Assembly: GCA_046331705.1 (NCBI GenBank)
Contig: JAXLQJ010000020.1
Span: 47,243-111,242, forward strand
Source of the DNA: JADJOY01 sp046331705 [NCBI: bacterium]
Lineage (GTDB): Bacteria > JADJOY01
DNA length: 64,000 nt
Direction: 5' to 3'
Position 1 is the stretch's first letter; each line of letters opens with the position of its first letter. Of the stretch, positions 7,779-16,015 are shown one piece after another. The notes beneath the pieces are model-generated. The model saw only the letters and a program-made list of their open reading frames with translations. It had not been told where the DNA came from and made no database searches. A program made the translations under genes and the position numbers.

Positions 7779-9389
7779 ATGCCGTCCCGACCCAACCTCG
7801 CCGTCGCTCGCGCCACGAGCGTGCTGGTGGTCGCGCTGGCATTGGGCTGCGGCAGCGACCACGGCGACGCCGACGGCGCGATCCGACTGCCCAAGAGCTT
7901 CGTGCTCGGCGCCGCCACCGCGGCGCAGCAGGTCGAAGGCGGCCTCACCAACACCGATTGGTACCAGTTCACCACGCTCCCGGAATTCGCGGGCAAGACC
8001 GCCGAGCCGGCGGGCGCCGCAGCATCGAGCTACGAGCTCTACGACACCGATCACCAGCTGGTCGAGGACATGGGCCTCGACGCCTACCGGTTTTCCATCG
8101 ACTGGAGCCGGGTGATGCCGCGCAAGGGCGTCTTCGACGAGCGCGAGATCGCCCATTACCGCGCCGTCCTCGACTCCGTGCGTGCCCACGGGCTCGCGCC
8201 GTACGTCACGCTCCACCACTTCACCAACCCCATCTGGGTCTACGACCTCACCGACCTCGGTTGCGACGGCGGCCCCACGGACACCAATCTCTGTGGCTGG
8301 TCCAATCCCGAGGTGGCCGCACAATTCGCGCTGTTCTGCGGGCGCATGGCCGCGGAGCTCGGCGGTCAGGTCGATTGGTGGGCGACCTTCAACGAGCCCA
8401 ACGTCTACTTCCTGAGCGGCTACACGGGCGGCAGCTTCCCGCCCGGGCTCTTCGCGCCGCTGCCGAGCGACATCTCGGGCTCGTTCTCGAAGGTCCTCGA
8501 TCGGTACCTGAGCGCCCACGCCCAGTGCTACGACGCGATTCGCGCCAACGATACGATCGACGCGGACCACGATGGCGCCGCCGCGCGCGTCGGGCTCACC
8601 ATCGCGACCACGGCCTACGAGCCGGCGGATCCCGCCGATCCCAAGCACGTGGCCGCCGCCGAGGCCTCCGGCGCGCCCGACTACTCGTTCGTGAACGGCG
8701 TGGTGGCTGGCGGCCTCGATCGCGACCTCGACGGCGTGATCGACGAGGACCGCCCCGCCTACCGCGACAAGCTCGATTGGCTCGGCCTCCAGTACTACCG
8801 CGAGGCCAAGGTGCTGCCGCTGCTCGCGAAGTACCCGCTCAGCTCGGTGCCCTGCGAGGACGAGATCACGGCGTTCGTGGGCCCGCTGGGACCGCTCTTG
8901 CTCGACCTGCTCGGTTGCCCGCGAGCGCCCTACCCCGACTTCCCGATCCCCAACTACACCGGCCCCGGCCCCTACCACTGGGGAGGGGTGCACGCACCGG
9001 AAGCGCTCCTCGACGTCACGCGGCTGTGGGCGGATCGCTTCCCCACGACACCGTTGCTCATCACCGAGAACGGCTACGGCGTACGCGAGGGCGACTTCGC
9101 GATCGGCGGCAACCTTCGCGCCCAGAGCTTGGTGCGCCACCTGGCCGTGGTGCGGCAGATCCTCGATTCGGGCATCGATCTGCGCGGCTATTTCCACTGG
9201 TCGCTGATCGACAACTTCGAGTGGGCGCAGGGCTTCGGCATCCGCTTCGGCCTCTACACCCTCGATCGGGAAACATTCGCGCGCACCCCCACCGAGGCCG
9301 CGGCGGTGCTGAGCGAGATCGCCCACACGCGCCGCATCTCCCGCGAGCTGCTCGACACCTACGGCGGCACCGGTGCGCTGCGGCGTTGA
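7779..9389 (+). CDS. GH1 beta-glucosidase-like lipoprotein
   Basis: A glycoside hydrolase family 1 barrel of 536 residues. The acid/base Glu206 is in TFNEPN and the nucleophile Glu430 in ITENGYG. Further hallmarks are FVLGAATAAQQVEGG near the start, YRFSIDWSRVMP, and GYFHWSLIDNFEWAQGF near the end. A signal peptide with Cys24 in LALGC suggests a lipoprotein, which is unusual for GH1 enzymes; these are mostly cytosolic. An acidic insert (DADHDGAAARV, DRDLDGVIDED) lies in the middle. ATG at 7779 is chosen over an upstream TTG because it gives a sensible signal peptide. The nucleotidyltransferase gene starts 3 nt after the stop. Confidence 0.88.
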   Translation: MPSRPNLAVARATSVLVVALALGCGSDHGDADGAIRLPKSFVLGAATAAQQVEGGLTNTDWYQFTTLPEFAGKTAEPAGAAASSYELYDTDHQLVEDMGLDAYRFSIDWSRVMPRKGVFDEREIAHYRAVLDSVRAHGLAPYVTLHHFTNPIWVYDLTDLGCDGGPTDTNLCGWSNPEVAAQFALFCGRMAAELGGQVDWWATFNEPNVYFLSGYTGGSFPPGLFAPLPSDISGSFSKVLDRYLSAHAQCYDAIRANDTIDADHDGAAARVGLTIATTAYEPADPADPKHVAAAEASGAPDYSFVNGVVAGGLDRDLDGVIDEDRPAYRDKLDWLGLQYYREAKVLPLLAKYPLSSVPCEDEITAFVGPLGPLLLDLLGCPRAPYPDFPIPNYTGPGPYHWGGVHAPEALLDVTRLWADRFPTTPLLITENGYGVREGDFAIGGNLRAQSLVRHLAVVRQILDSGIDLRGYFHWSLIDNFEWAQGFGIRFGLYTLDRETFARTPTEAAAVLSEIAHTRRISRELLDTYGGTGALRR

Positions 9390-9392
9390 TCC

Positions 9393-10127
9393 ATGACCGA
9401 GCCGAGACCGCCGATGACGTCCGCCACGGCGGTGCTCGACGCCTTCGTCGAGGGGGCCAAGGCGGCGTTCGGCGCCGATCTCACGAGCGTGGTGCTCTTC
9501 GGCAGCGGCGCCGAGGATCGATTGCGTCCGACGTCGGACCTGAACGTGATCGTGGTGCTCGCCGAGTTCGATCCCGCCAAGGCCGACGCGCTGCGCGAGC
9601 AGACGCGCTTCGCCGGCGCGGCGGCGCGCCTGATGCCGATGTTCGTTCTCGCCAGCGAGCTCCCCACCGCCGCCGAGGCGTTCGCGGTGAAGTTCGCCGA
9701 CATCTCGCGGCGGCATCGCGTGCTCCACGGCAGCGACCCGTTCGCGACTCTCGAGATCTCGCGGGAAGCGGGCATACGCCGACTGCGACAGGTGCTGCTG
9801 AATCTCGTGCTACGAATGCGCCAGCGCTACGTGCTCGCGAGCTTGCGCGACGAGCAGATGGTGCGGGCGCTCGCGGACGCGGCGGGCCCGTTGCGCGCGG
9901 CCGCGGCGGCGCTGCTCGAGCTCGAGGACGGCCGCTCGCTTCCGCCCCGCGAGGCGCTGCAACATCTCGTCCGCGCCCTCGGTCGCGAGGACGCGGAAAC
10001 GGTGTTGAGCCGCGTGTCCGCGGCACGCGAGTTCGGCGCTCTTCCCGCGGGCGAGGCGTTGACCACGTATCTCGCGCTGATCGAGATCGCGGCGGCGCTC
10101 GAACGCCGCGCGCAAGCGTTGCCGTGA
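9393..10127 (+). CDS. Nucleotidyltransferase-domain protein (Pol beta superfamily)
   Basis: A 244-residue protein. The GSG-x(n)-SDLNV motif (VVLFGSGAEDRLRPTSDLNV) marks the minimal nucleotidyltransferase fold, but the second metal-binding Asp of the usual DxD is Asn here. The remainder is helical and rich in Arg/Leu, resembling the substrate-binding domains that accompany such folds. The ATG lies 3 nt after the GH1 stop, so it is probably co-transcribed with GH1 and perhaps with the following TIGR04222 and DUF692 genes (46-nt gap). Activity and substrate are unknown. Confidence 0.65.
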   Translation: MTEPRPPMTSATAVLDAFVEGAKAAFGADLTSVVLFGSGAEDRLRPTSDLNVIVVLAEFDPAKADALREQTRFAGAAARLMPMFVLASELPTAAEAFAVKFADISRRHRVLHGSDPFATLEISREAGIRRLRQVLLNLVLRMRQRYVLASLRDEQMVRALADAAGPLRAAAAALLELEDGRSLPPREALQHLVRALGREDAETVLSRVSAAREFGALPAGEALTTYLALIEIAAALERRAQALP

Positions 10128-10173
10128 GCCGACGAGGCCACGCTTCGCACGGACGCCGATCGCGAGCCACGCG

Positions 10174-11100
10174 ATGAATCCCCTCGACCTTCGCGGCCCC
10201 GAGTTCCTGCTCTTCTACCTCGCCTTCGCGGCCGTGGTCGTGACCGCGCTGGCGTTGCTGCGGAGGCAGCTCGAGAGCGGCGATCCACCCAAGCTCCCAG
10301 TCGTCGACCCCTATCTCATCGCCTACGTGCGCGGCGGCGCCAACGAGGCGCTGCGCGTGGCGACGATCTCGCTCATCGACCGCGGTCTTCTCGAGGTTCA
10401 CGGGGATCGGTTGGTTCGCGTGGCCACCCTCGAGCGGATCGAGGTCCGTCGACCGATCGAGCGCGCGCTGCTCGATTTCTTCGCTCCGCCGTCGAGCGGG
10501 CTGGTCCTCACCGGCGCCAAGAGGGCGTCCGAGATGTACCGGGACTCGAAGCTCGACGCGGCTTGCGAGAGCTATCGACACGAGGCCGAGCGCCTCAGGC
10601 TCTTACCCGACGAGAGCTGGCAGGCGCGACGAATCGTGCTCGGGATGGCGGCGATCGGGCTCCTCGCTGGGCTCGGATTCACGAAGATCTGGGTGGCGCT
10701 CGAGCGCGGCCACCGAAACATCGGTTTCCTGCTCGTCGAGATCGCGCTGGCGGTGTTCTGCGCGGTGTGGGTCCTCGGGCGGCGTCAGACCACCATCGGC
10801 GCACGGTTCGTGGCCGACATCCGCGAGATGCTCGATTCGCTCAGGCGCCGCGCATCGGTCATCCGCGCCGGTGGGAGAACGCAGGAATTGGCGCTGCTCG
10901 CGGGCGTGTTCGGGGTCGCCGCCTTACCCGAGGCGGTGGCCCCCTATCGCAAGAAGCTCTTTCCCCGGATCGAGCAGCAAGTCACCTCGAGCTGCGGTTC
11001 GTCGTGCGGCAGCGCGTGCGGGACCGGCTGCGGTGGCGGAGGAGGCGGCTGTGGCGGCGGGGGATGTGGGGGCGGCGGCTGCGGGGGCTGCGGTGCTTGA
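10174..11100 (+). CDS. TIGR04222-type membrane protein with Gly/Cys-rich C-terminal tail
   Basis: A 308-residue protein. It has an N-terminal membrane helix (FLLFYLAFAAVVVTALALL), a cytosolic domain of about 120 residues, two central helices (LGMAAIGLLAGLGF and FLLVEIALAVFCAVWVLG), then a soluble stretch. The last 37 residues are almost only Gly, Cys and Ser and hold eight cysteines in SSCG, SACG and GGGGC units. The start MNPLDLRGPEFLLFYL and the low-complexity tail match the family called TIGR04222. Its last codons overlap the start of a DUF692 gene by 8 nt, which implies translational coupling. The inferred role of the tail is a substrate for cysteine modification by that enzyme. Confidence 0.75.
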   Translation: MNPLDLRGPEFLLFYLAFAAVVVTALALLRRQLESGDPPKLPVVDPYLIAYVRGGANEALRVATISLIDRGLLEVHGDRLVRVATLERIEVRRPIERALLDFFAPPSSGLVLTGAKRASEMYRDSKLDAACESYRHEAERLRLLPDESWQARRIVLGMAAIGLLAGLGFTKIWVALERGHRNIGFLLVEIALAVFCAVWVLGRRQTTIGARFVADIREMLDSLRRRASVIRAGGRTQELALLAGVFGVAALPEAVAPYRKKLFPRIEQQVTSSCGSSCGSACGTGCGGGGGGCGGGGCGGGGCGGCGA

Positions 11101-12259
11101 GACCACGGCGGCGGATCGCTTCGGTCTCGGCTGGCGCGCGCCGCTCGCCGCGGGAATCCTCGTCAACCTCGACCGCATCGACGTTCTCGAGGTGCTGGCC
11201 GACGACTACGTCCACGCTTCGCGGCGCGAGCGCCGGGCCTTGCGCACGCTGGCGCGGCAGGTGCCGGTCACGCTCCACGGAACCTCGCTCGGGCTCGCGT
11301 CCACCGAGACGGTCACGGCGAGACGGCTGGAACGATTGGCGCGGCTGGTGGGCGAGATCGAACCCGTGGCGTGGTCGGAGCACCTGGCCTTCGTGCGCGG
11401 CGGCGAGCTCGAGATCGGGCATCTCGCCGCGCCGGCGCGCTGCGCCGAGACCGTCGACGGGCTCGTGGCCAACGTGCGTCGGGCGCGCGAGATCGTGGGC
11501 TCGGCGCCGTTGCTCGAGAACGTCGCGACGCTGGTCGACCCGCCGCGAAGCGTGCTCGGCGAGGACGAGTGGGTGTCACGCTGCATCGAAGGAAGCGGCG
11601 CACCGCTGCTTCTCGACCTCCACAACCTCCACGCCAACGCCACGAACTTCGGTTTCGATGCGGTCTCGCACCTGCGACGAATCCCGCTTCACCGAGTCGC
11701 GCAGGTCCACCTCGCGGGGGGGCGCTGGGTGGAGCGACACGGCGCACGGCGCATCCTCGACGACCATCTCCACGACGTGCCCGATCCCGTCTTCGCGCTG
11801 CTCGCCGAGGTCGCGCGACTGGCGCCGCAACCGCTCGTGGTGATCCTCGAACGCGATGGGAACTTCGAGACCATCGAGGATCTTCTCGCCGAGCTCGACC
11901 GCGCCCGCGCGGTGGTGGCCGGTGCGCGCCGAGAGCCCCGCCATGGCCTCGACGCGCCGGTCGGCGAGGCAGCCGCCAACCCTTCGCGACGCGAGCCGAA
12001 CCTGGCGCCGGTCACCCCACCTTCCACGCCACGCCGCTGGCGGTGGCCGCGCTGGGGCGAGCGACGAGGCGCCGAAGCGCACGTCACCCCGACGATCGAG
12101 GCGACGATGGCACGAGTGTTCGTCGATGAGGCCGCGCGCGTGCGCTTCGCCGCCGCCGAGCCCACGCTCGATCGCTCCGGGCTCGCGCTCGCCGCGGAGA
12201 GCTACGCCCGCAAACGCGCAGCAAAGGCGCGCGGCCACGATCCAACTCCAAGGCGCTAG
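11093..12259 (+). CDS. DUF692/MNIO-family multinuclear iron oxidative enzyme
   Basis: A 388-residue protein. The first ~280 residues follow DUF692 (MbnB/TglH/BufB/ChrH relatives), a TIM barrel with a multinuclear iron site that oxidatively modifies cysteines in peptide substrates. Visible motifs are GLGWRAPL, VTLHGTSLGLAS, WSEHLAF, LLENVA, LLLDLHNLHANATNFG and VHLAGG. A further ~100-residue extension ends in a helical segment (TMARVFVDEAARVRFAA, then LALAAESYARKRAAKAR) that may be a fused partner or substrate-recognition domain. The GTG at 11093 overlaps the stop of the TIGR04222 gene, whose Cys-rich tail is the obvious candidate substrate. Its stop overlaps that of the convergent gene. Confidence 0.85.
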   Translation: MLETTAADRFGLGWRAPLAAGILVNLDRIDVLEVLADDYVHASRRERRALRTLARQVPVTLHGTSLGLASTETVTARRLERLARLVGEIEPVAWSEHLAFVRGGELEIGHLAAPARCAETVDGLVANVRRAREIVGSAPLLENVATLVDPPRSVLGEDEWVSRCIEGSGAPLLLDLHNLHANATNFGFDAVSHLRRIPLHRVAQVHLAGGRWVERHGARRILDDHLHDVPDPVFALLAEVARLAPQPLVVILERDGNFETIEDLLAELDRARAVVAGARREPRHGLDAPVGEAAANPSRREPNLAPVTPPSTPRRWRWPRWGERRGAEAHVTPTIEATMARVFVDEAARVRFAAAEPTLDRSGLALAAESYARKRAAKARGHDPTPRR

Positions 12260-12888
12260 CGGCGCAGCCCCAAACGCTCGGACAATCGAGCCAGCCAACG
12301 CGGGCGCACGCCGGTTGCGACTCGAATCACGCTCCAATGTTGGGGCCTATCGGAAGCTTCCGGGTGATCCCACACTCGAAGCCCGAGGCGAGCGCACAAT
12401 GCTTCGAGCTCGTCGGCACCGAACGCCCACTCGTCCGTGGGCGGAAGCTCGTCGTCGTCGATCCCGAAGATCTCACCCTCGAATGCGAACGGCTCCCCTT
12501 CGTTTCGCGTGAGCCCGTCGCAGTACTCGAGAACACGGCGAACGCACCCATGCTCGTAGACAGCCAGGAGATACGCATCGCTGGTGGTCTGCGCGTTGAC
12601 CACGATCACACGCGCGCCAAAACGCGCCGACAGGAGCGGTGCCAGATCGGCCATGTCGGAGAAGCAGTTGAAGTGCGCCACCAGCCAGCCGTCGCCGAGC
12701 GACGCGATCGCGAAAATCGTGGGCCGTTCGGCGGACGTCGCAAACCCGCTGCCGTAGACGGTGAGGCCGACCTCGTCCCGCCGCGTCTCGATGGCAACCG
12801 CGGCGTGCGAACCAAGCCATTCGCTCAGCTCGGCGACGAGACCCTCGACGTCCGTGGTGCGGACGTGGAGCGCGGTGTAGGTCCCCAC
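12256..12888 (-). CDS. Hypothetical protein
   Basis: A 210-residue protein of no family I recognise. It is acidic, has no signal peptide or membrane segment, and looks alpha/beta (TIFAIASLGDGWLVAHFN, ARVIVVNAQTTSDAYLLAVYEHG). The pattern LRVWDHPEA near the end and the overall size recall small immunity-like or SMI1/KNR4-neighbour proteins, but this is only an impression. The GTG start lies 8 nt upstream of the end of the M19 dipeptidase gene on the same strand, so it may be the last gene of that operon. Its stop overlaps the stop of the DUF692 gene. Confidence 0.6.
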   Translation of the reverse strand: MGTYTALHVRTTDVEGLVAELSEWLGSHAAVAIETRRDEVGLTVYGSGFATSAERPTIFAIASLGDGWLVAHFNCFSDMADLAPLLSARFGARVIVVNAQTTSDAYLLAVYEHGCVRRVLEYCDGLTRNEGEPFAFEGEIFGIDDDELPPTDEWAFGADELEALCARLGLRVWDHPEASDRPQHWSVIRVATGVRPRWLARLSERLGLRR

Positions 12889-12895
12889 CCGCGAG

Positions 12896-14020
12896 TCACT
12901 GGCCGCGCAGGCGCGCGGCGGTGCGTTCGACCTCGCGGAAGACGCGCAGCATGTTCTCGCCGTAGAGCTTGGCGAGCTCGCGCTCGCCGTAGCCGCGCGC
13001 CACGAGGTGCTCGGTGAGCACCGGCAGCGAGGCGGCGCTCGGCAAGTCGGTCGGCATCTTGACGATGCCGTCGTAGTCGGAGCCGATGCCCACGTGGTCG
13101 ATGCCCACGGTCTTCACCACGTGCTCGATGTGATCGACCACGTCCTCGACGGTGGATTCGTTGCCCGGCGTGAGCCACAGGCTGGCGAAGAAGACGCCGA
13201 TCACCCCGCCTTTCTCCGCGATGGCTTTCATGTCGTCGTCCGAGAGATTGCGAAAGACGTCGTACACGCCGCGCACGCCGGTGTGGCTCACGATCACCGG
13301 CGCCTCGCTGATGGCGAGCGCGTCGCGGATCGAATCGGGATGGGTGTGCGCGAGGTCCACGATCATGCCCAGGCGGTTCATGCGCTGGATGAGCTCGCGC
13401 CCCGCGTCCGTGAGCCCACCGTTGGGCAACGCCGCCAGCAGGTTGGTGTTCGCGTAGCCGTTGGGCGTGAAGTGAGCGAGCCCGATGTAGCGCAGGCCCT
13501 CCTCGTAGAGCGTGGCGACGTTGGACGCGTCGGGCCCGACCCCGTGCGCCCCCTCGAGCCCCATGAGTGCCGGCATCTTGCCGTTGCGATGGATGCGCTC
13601 GATGTCGGCGCTCGAGAGCGCGAGCTGCATCCGATCCGAGTTGTCCGCGATCACGCGCCGGGCGGTGCGCATCGTGTTGCGGGCGTCGTCCACGCAATGC
13701 TGGGGATCGCAGAGCGGCCACACCACGATGCCGAGCCACACCGCGTCGGTGCCGCCCTCGACGAGCCCCGGCAGATCGGCCTGGGGCTTGTAGAAGTATT
13801 CGAGGCCCGAGGGCGGCGGATGCGATTCCGCGAAGTTGGTGCCGTAGAGCGTGGTGAAGAGGATCGAGTCGACGTGCATGTCCATCACGAAGAGCCGCTC
13901 GTGGAGCGCGCGCGCGTCACCGACGCTGGCGGCCGAGCCGCCGCCCGAATCGCAGCCGACCGCGCCCGCGAGCGCGACCACCAGCGCGAGCGCGGGCGAG
14001 CGGCTCCCCCGTCGCCTCAC
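12896..14020 (-). CDS. Membrane dipeptidase-like lipoprotein (peptidase M19)
   Basis: A 374-residue protein with a lipoprotein signal (LAGAVGC, Cys23). The M19 renal-dipeptidase barrel is marked by DMHVDS (metal-binding HxD), MGLEGAHG, IVDLAHTHPDS and IVSHTGVRGVYD, and GIGSDYDG near the end. The family hydrolyses L,D- or L,L-dipeptides and some beta-lactams using a binuclear zinc site; here it would act in the periplasm. The GTG start overlaps the stop of the upstream GAF/PAS gene as GTGA, so the two are translationally coupled. Confidence 0.88.
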   Translation of the reverse strand: MRRRGSRSPALALVVALAGAVGCDSGGGSAASVGDARALHERLFVMDMHVDSILFTTLYGTNFAESHPPPSGLEYFYKPQADLPGLVEGGTDAVWLGIVVWPLCDPQHCVDDARNTMRTARRVIADNSDRMQLALSSADIERIHRNGKMPALMGLEGAHGVGPDASNVATLYEEGLRYIGLAHFTPNGYANTNLLAALPNGGLTDAGRELIQRMNRLGMIVDLAHTHPDSIRDALAISEAPVIVSHTGVRGVYDVFRNLSDDDMKAIAEKGGVIGVFFASLWLTPGNESTVEDVVDHIEHVVKTVGIDHVGIGSDYDGIVKMPTDLPSAASLPVLTEHLVARGYGERELAKLYGENMLRVFREVERTAARLRGQ

Positions 14021-15306
14021 ACGTCCTCGTCGGGTGCGGCGACATCGGCGCGGAACACCGCCATCAAACCCTGGAAGCGTTCTTCGTCCTCGAGCGGACG
14101 CACGGTGTAGGGAATCGCCACCTCGCCCACGCCGGTGATCGTCCCCTCCCAGCGCAGCTCGGACGGATCGCCGTCGAGGCGGGCCAAGCGCTCGGCGCCC
14201 GCGGTGTCGCCGAGCTCGGCGAGCAGGTCGGCGAGGGGCTTGCCGGTGAGCGTCCCCATGAGCACGCCGAGCAGCCGCGCGATCGCCACATTCGCGGTGC
14301 GGATCACGCCGTCGGTGCCCGTGAAGAGCACTCCATCGCGCACCTCGTCGAGCGCCGCGCGCAACGAGAACGCCTCCGTCACCGCGGCGCGATCGCGCGT
14401 GAGGTTGCGCACCACGTGCACGACCTTCTCCACCTTGCCGTCGCGGGTCTCGAGCGGGGCGATCTGCACCTCGAGCACGGTCCCGTCCTCGAGCGCGATC
14501 TCGCGCACCGAGGCCTTGCCGGTGCGAATCACCGGCTCGTGGGCACAGCCACCGCCGCGCAGCTCGGTGCTCTTGAGCATCTCGGTGCAGGGGCGGCCGA
14601 GGATGTCCGTGTAGTCGCCGCCGATCAGGTCGCGCATCGAGCGGTTCAAGCGGATGACGCGACCCTCGGGATCGACCACCGCGATGGGCTCCTCGAAGTG
14701 GTCGAAGACCGCCTGCGTCTCGCGCCGGGCCTTCGACACGCGGGCGAACAACCGCACGTTCTCCACGACCGTGCCCATGAGCGTGCCGAGGAGCTCGAGG
14801 GTGGGAACGTCGCCCGTCTGGTAGGCGAGCGCCACGGTGCAGCTCAGCGCGAGGGCGCCGATGGTGGCGCGCGACGCGATGAGCGGCACCGCCACCGCGC
14901 TCTTCGAGCCCTCGGTCTTCAAGTAGCGGGCGATGGGCAGCAGCGCGTCGAGCTCGCTGCGATTGGTCACGAGCAGCGAACGCTTGCCGCGGATCACCGA
15001 GGTGAAGGGCGAGTCCTCGGCGCGGACCCGCGCCACCGGCAGCTCGGTGGTGGTGCCGAGCCGGTCGCCGTCGATCACCAGCACCTCGGGGGAATCGGGC
15101 TCGGCGAGCACCAGCGTGACGCGGTCGGCACGGAAGCGAGACCGCACCACCGCCACCAGGTCGCGGAAGAGCTCCGCTTCGTCGACCTCGAGCCGCGCGA
15201 TGAGCGCGCCCACGCGCCGCAGCATCTCGACCTCGCCGGCGAGGCGCTTGGCGTCGTCGAGGGTGTATGCCGGCAAGCCTGCGCTGCGTTCGCTGCCCTC
15301 GAACAC
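14017..15306 (-). CDS. GAF-PAS-PAS sensor protein without an output domain
   Basis: A 429-residue protein. A GAF domain covers about residues 25-200 (SRFRADRVTLVLAEP, SAVAVPLIASRATIGALALS). Two PAS domains follow: FDHFEEPIAVVDPEGRVIRLNRSMRDLIGG at about 222, and DEVRDGVLFTGTDGVIRTANVAIARLLG at about 335. The first PAS contains GGGCAHEPVIRTGK, a Cys/His-bearing stretch. There is no histidine kinase, GGDEF or helix-turn-helix domain, so its output must go through a partner. Its GTG start directly abuts the stop of the upstream LuxR-type gene, and its own end overlaps the M19 dipeptidase gene. Confidence 0.8.
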   Translation of the reverse strand: MFEGSERSAGLPAYTLDDAKRLAGEVEMLRRVGALIARLEVDEAELFRDLVAVVRSRFRADRVTLVLAEPDSPEVLVIDGDRLGTTTELPVARVRAEDSPFTSVIRGKRSLLVTNRSELDALLPIARYLKTEGSKSAVAVPLIASRATIGALALSCTVALAYQTGDVPTLELLGTLMGTVVENVRLFARVSKARRETQAVFDHFEEPIAVVDPEGRVIRLNRSMRDLIGGDYTDILGRPCTEMLKSTELRGGGCAHEPVIRTGKASVREIALEDGTVLEVQIAPLETRDGKVEKVVHVVRNLTRDRAAVTEAFSLRAALDEVRDGVLFTGTDGVIRTANVAIARLLGVLMGTLTGKPLADLLAELGDTAGAERLARLDGDPSELRWEGTITGVGEVAIPYTVRPLEDEERFQGLMAVFRADVAAPDEDV

Positions 15307-15867
15307 TCAGTCACCCCGATTCGGCTCGCCAACGGAAGCGCTGGGCAAGAGCAGGTCTTCGAGAAAGAAGGCCGAGAGGTCGTTGCGACCGGACAACCCG
15401 GACTTGCGGTAGAGCGACAGGGATTGCTGGCGCACGGTCTGCTCGTTGGTCTTGCGGATCGCGGCGATCTCCTTGTGGCTCAACCCCTTGAGCAGCAGCA
15501 GGCCGATCTCGCGCTCCGCCGCCGTGAGATTCCAGCGTCCGAACTGGCGGTCGATGGCCTCGCCCAGCCCCTCGAGATAACTGCGCGCTTCCTCGCGCCA
15601 GCGCGCGGTCTCCTGGTGGGCGCGGGCCAGATCGCGCTCGAGCTCCACCACGTGCGAGCGGGTCGCCTGCATGTAGCGCCACGAGACCACGATCCCGGAC
15701 AGCAGCACCACCTCGATCGAGAGCTCGAGCAAGAGATGGGTCCAATGGACCTGTTGCTGCGCGTCCTCGATCACGTCCGCCCCGATCAGCACGAACAGCA
15801 CCGTCAAGAACGCGAGCGCGCCGCGGCTCGCGCGCAACCGGGTGCTCGGGGACTCGTCGATCTCCAC
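15307..15867 (-). CDS. Membrane-anchored LuxR-family HTH regulator
   Basis: A 186-residue protein. Two membrane helices (ALAFLTVLFVLIGADVI and LLLELSIEVVLLSGIVVSW) are followed by a coiled-coil linker of about 40 residues, then a LuxR/GerE helix-turn-helix: LTAAEREIGLLLLKGLSHKEIAAIRKTNEQTVRQQSLSLYRKSGLSGRNDL, shown here by its two key parts TAAEREIGLLLLKGLSHKEI and TVRQQSLSLYRKSGL. A DNA-binding domain tethered to the inner membrane implies regulation from the membrane. The GTG start encodes MEIDESP. It heads a three-gene minus-strand unit with the GAF/PAS sensor and M19 dipeptidase. Confidence 0.8.
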   Translation of the reverse strand: MEIDESPSTRLRASRGALAFLTVLFVLIGADVIEDAQQQVHWTHLLLELSIEVVLLSGIVVSWRYMQATRSHVVELERDLARAHQETARWREEARSYLEGLGEAIDRQFGRWNLTAAEREIGLLLLKGLSHKEIAAIRKTNEQTVRQQSLSLYRKSGLSGRNDLSAFFLEDLLLPSASVGEPNRGD

Positions 15868-16015
15868 GGTGGGGCCTTCCTTCGACCAAGAGGTGGGGCT
15901 GGTATCGCAAATCGGCCCGACCGCATCAAGGAGCGGCGCGGCATGCCCACGCCCGGTCGAACGCCCCCTCGCGCGTTCGGTTGGCGCGTCCCTGCGCGTG
16001 GTTCACACTGGCCGC

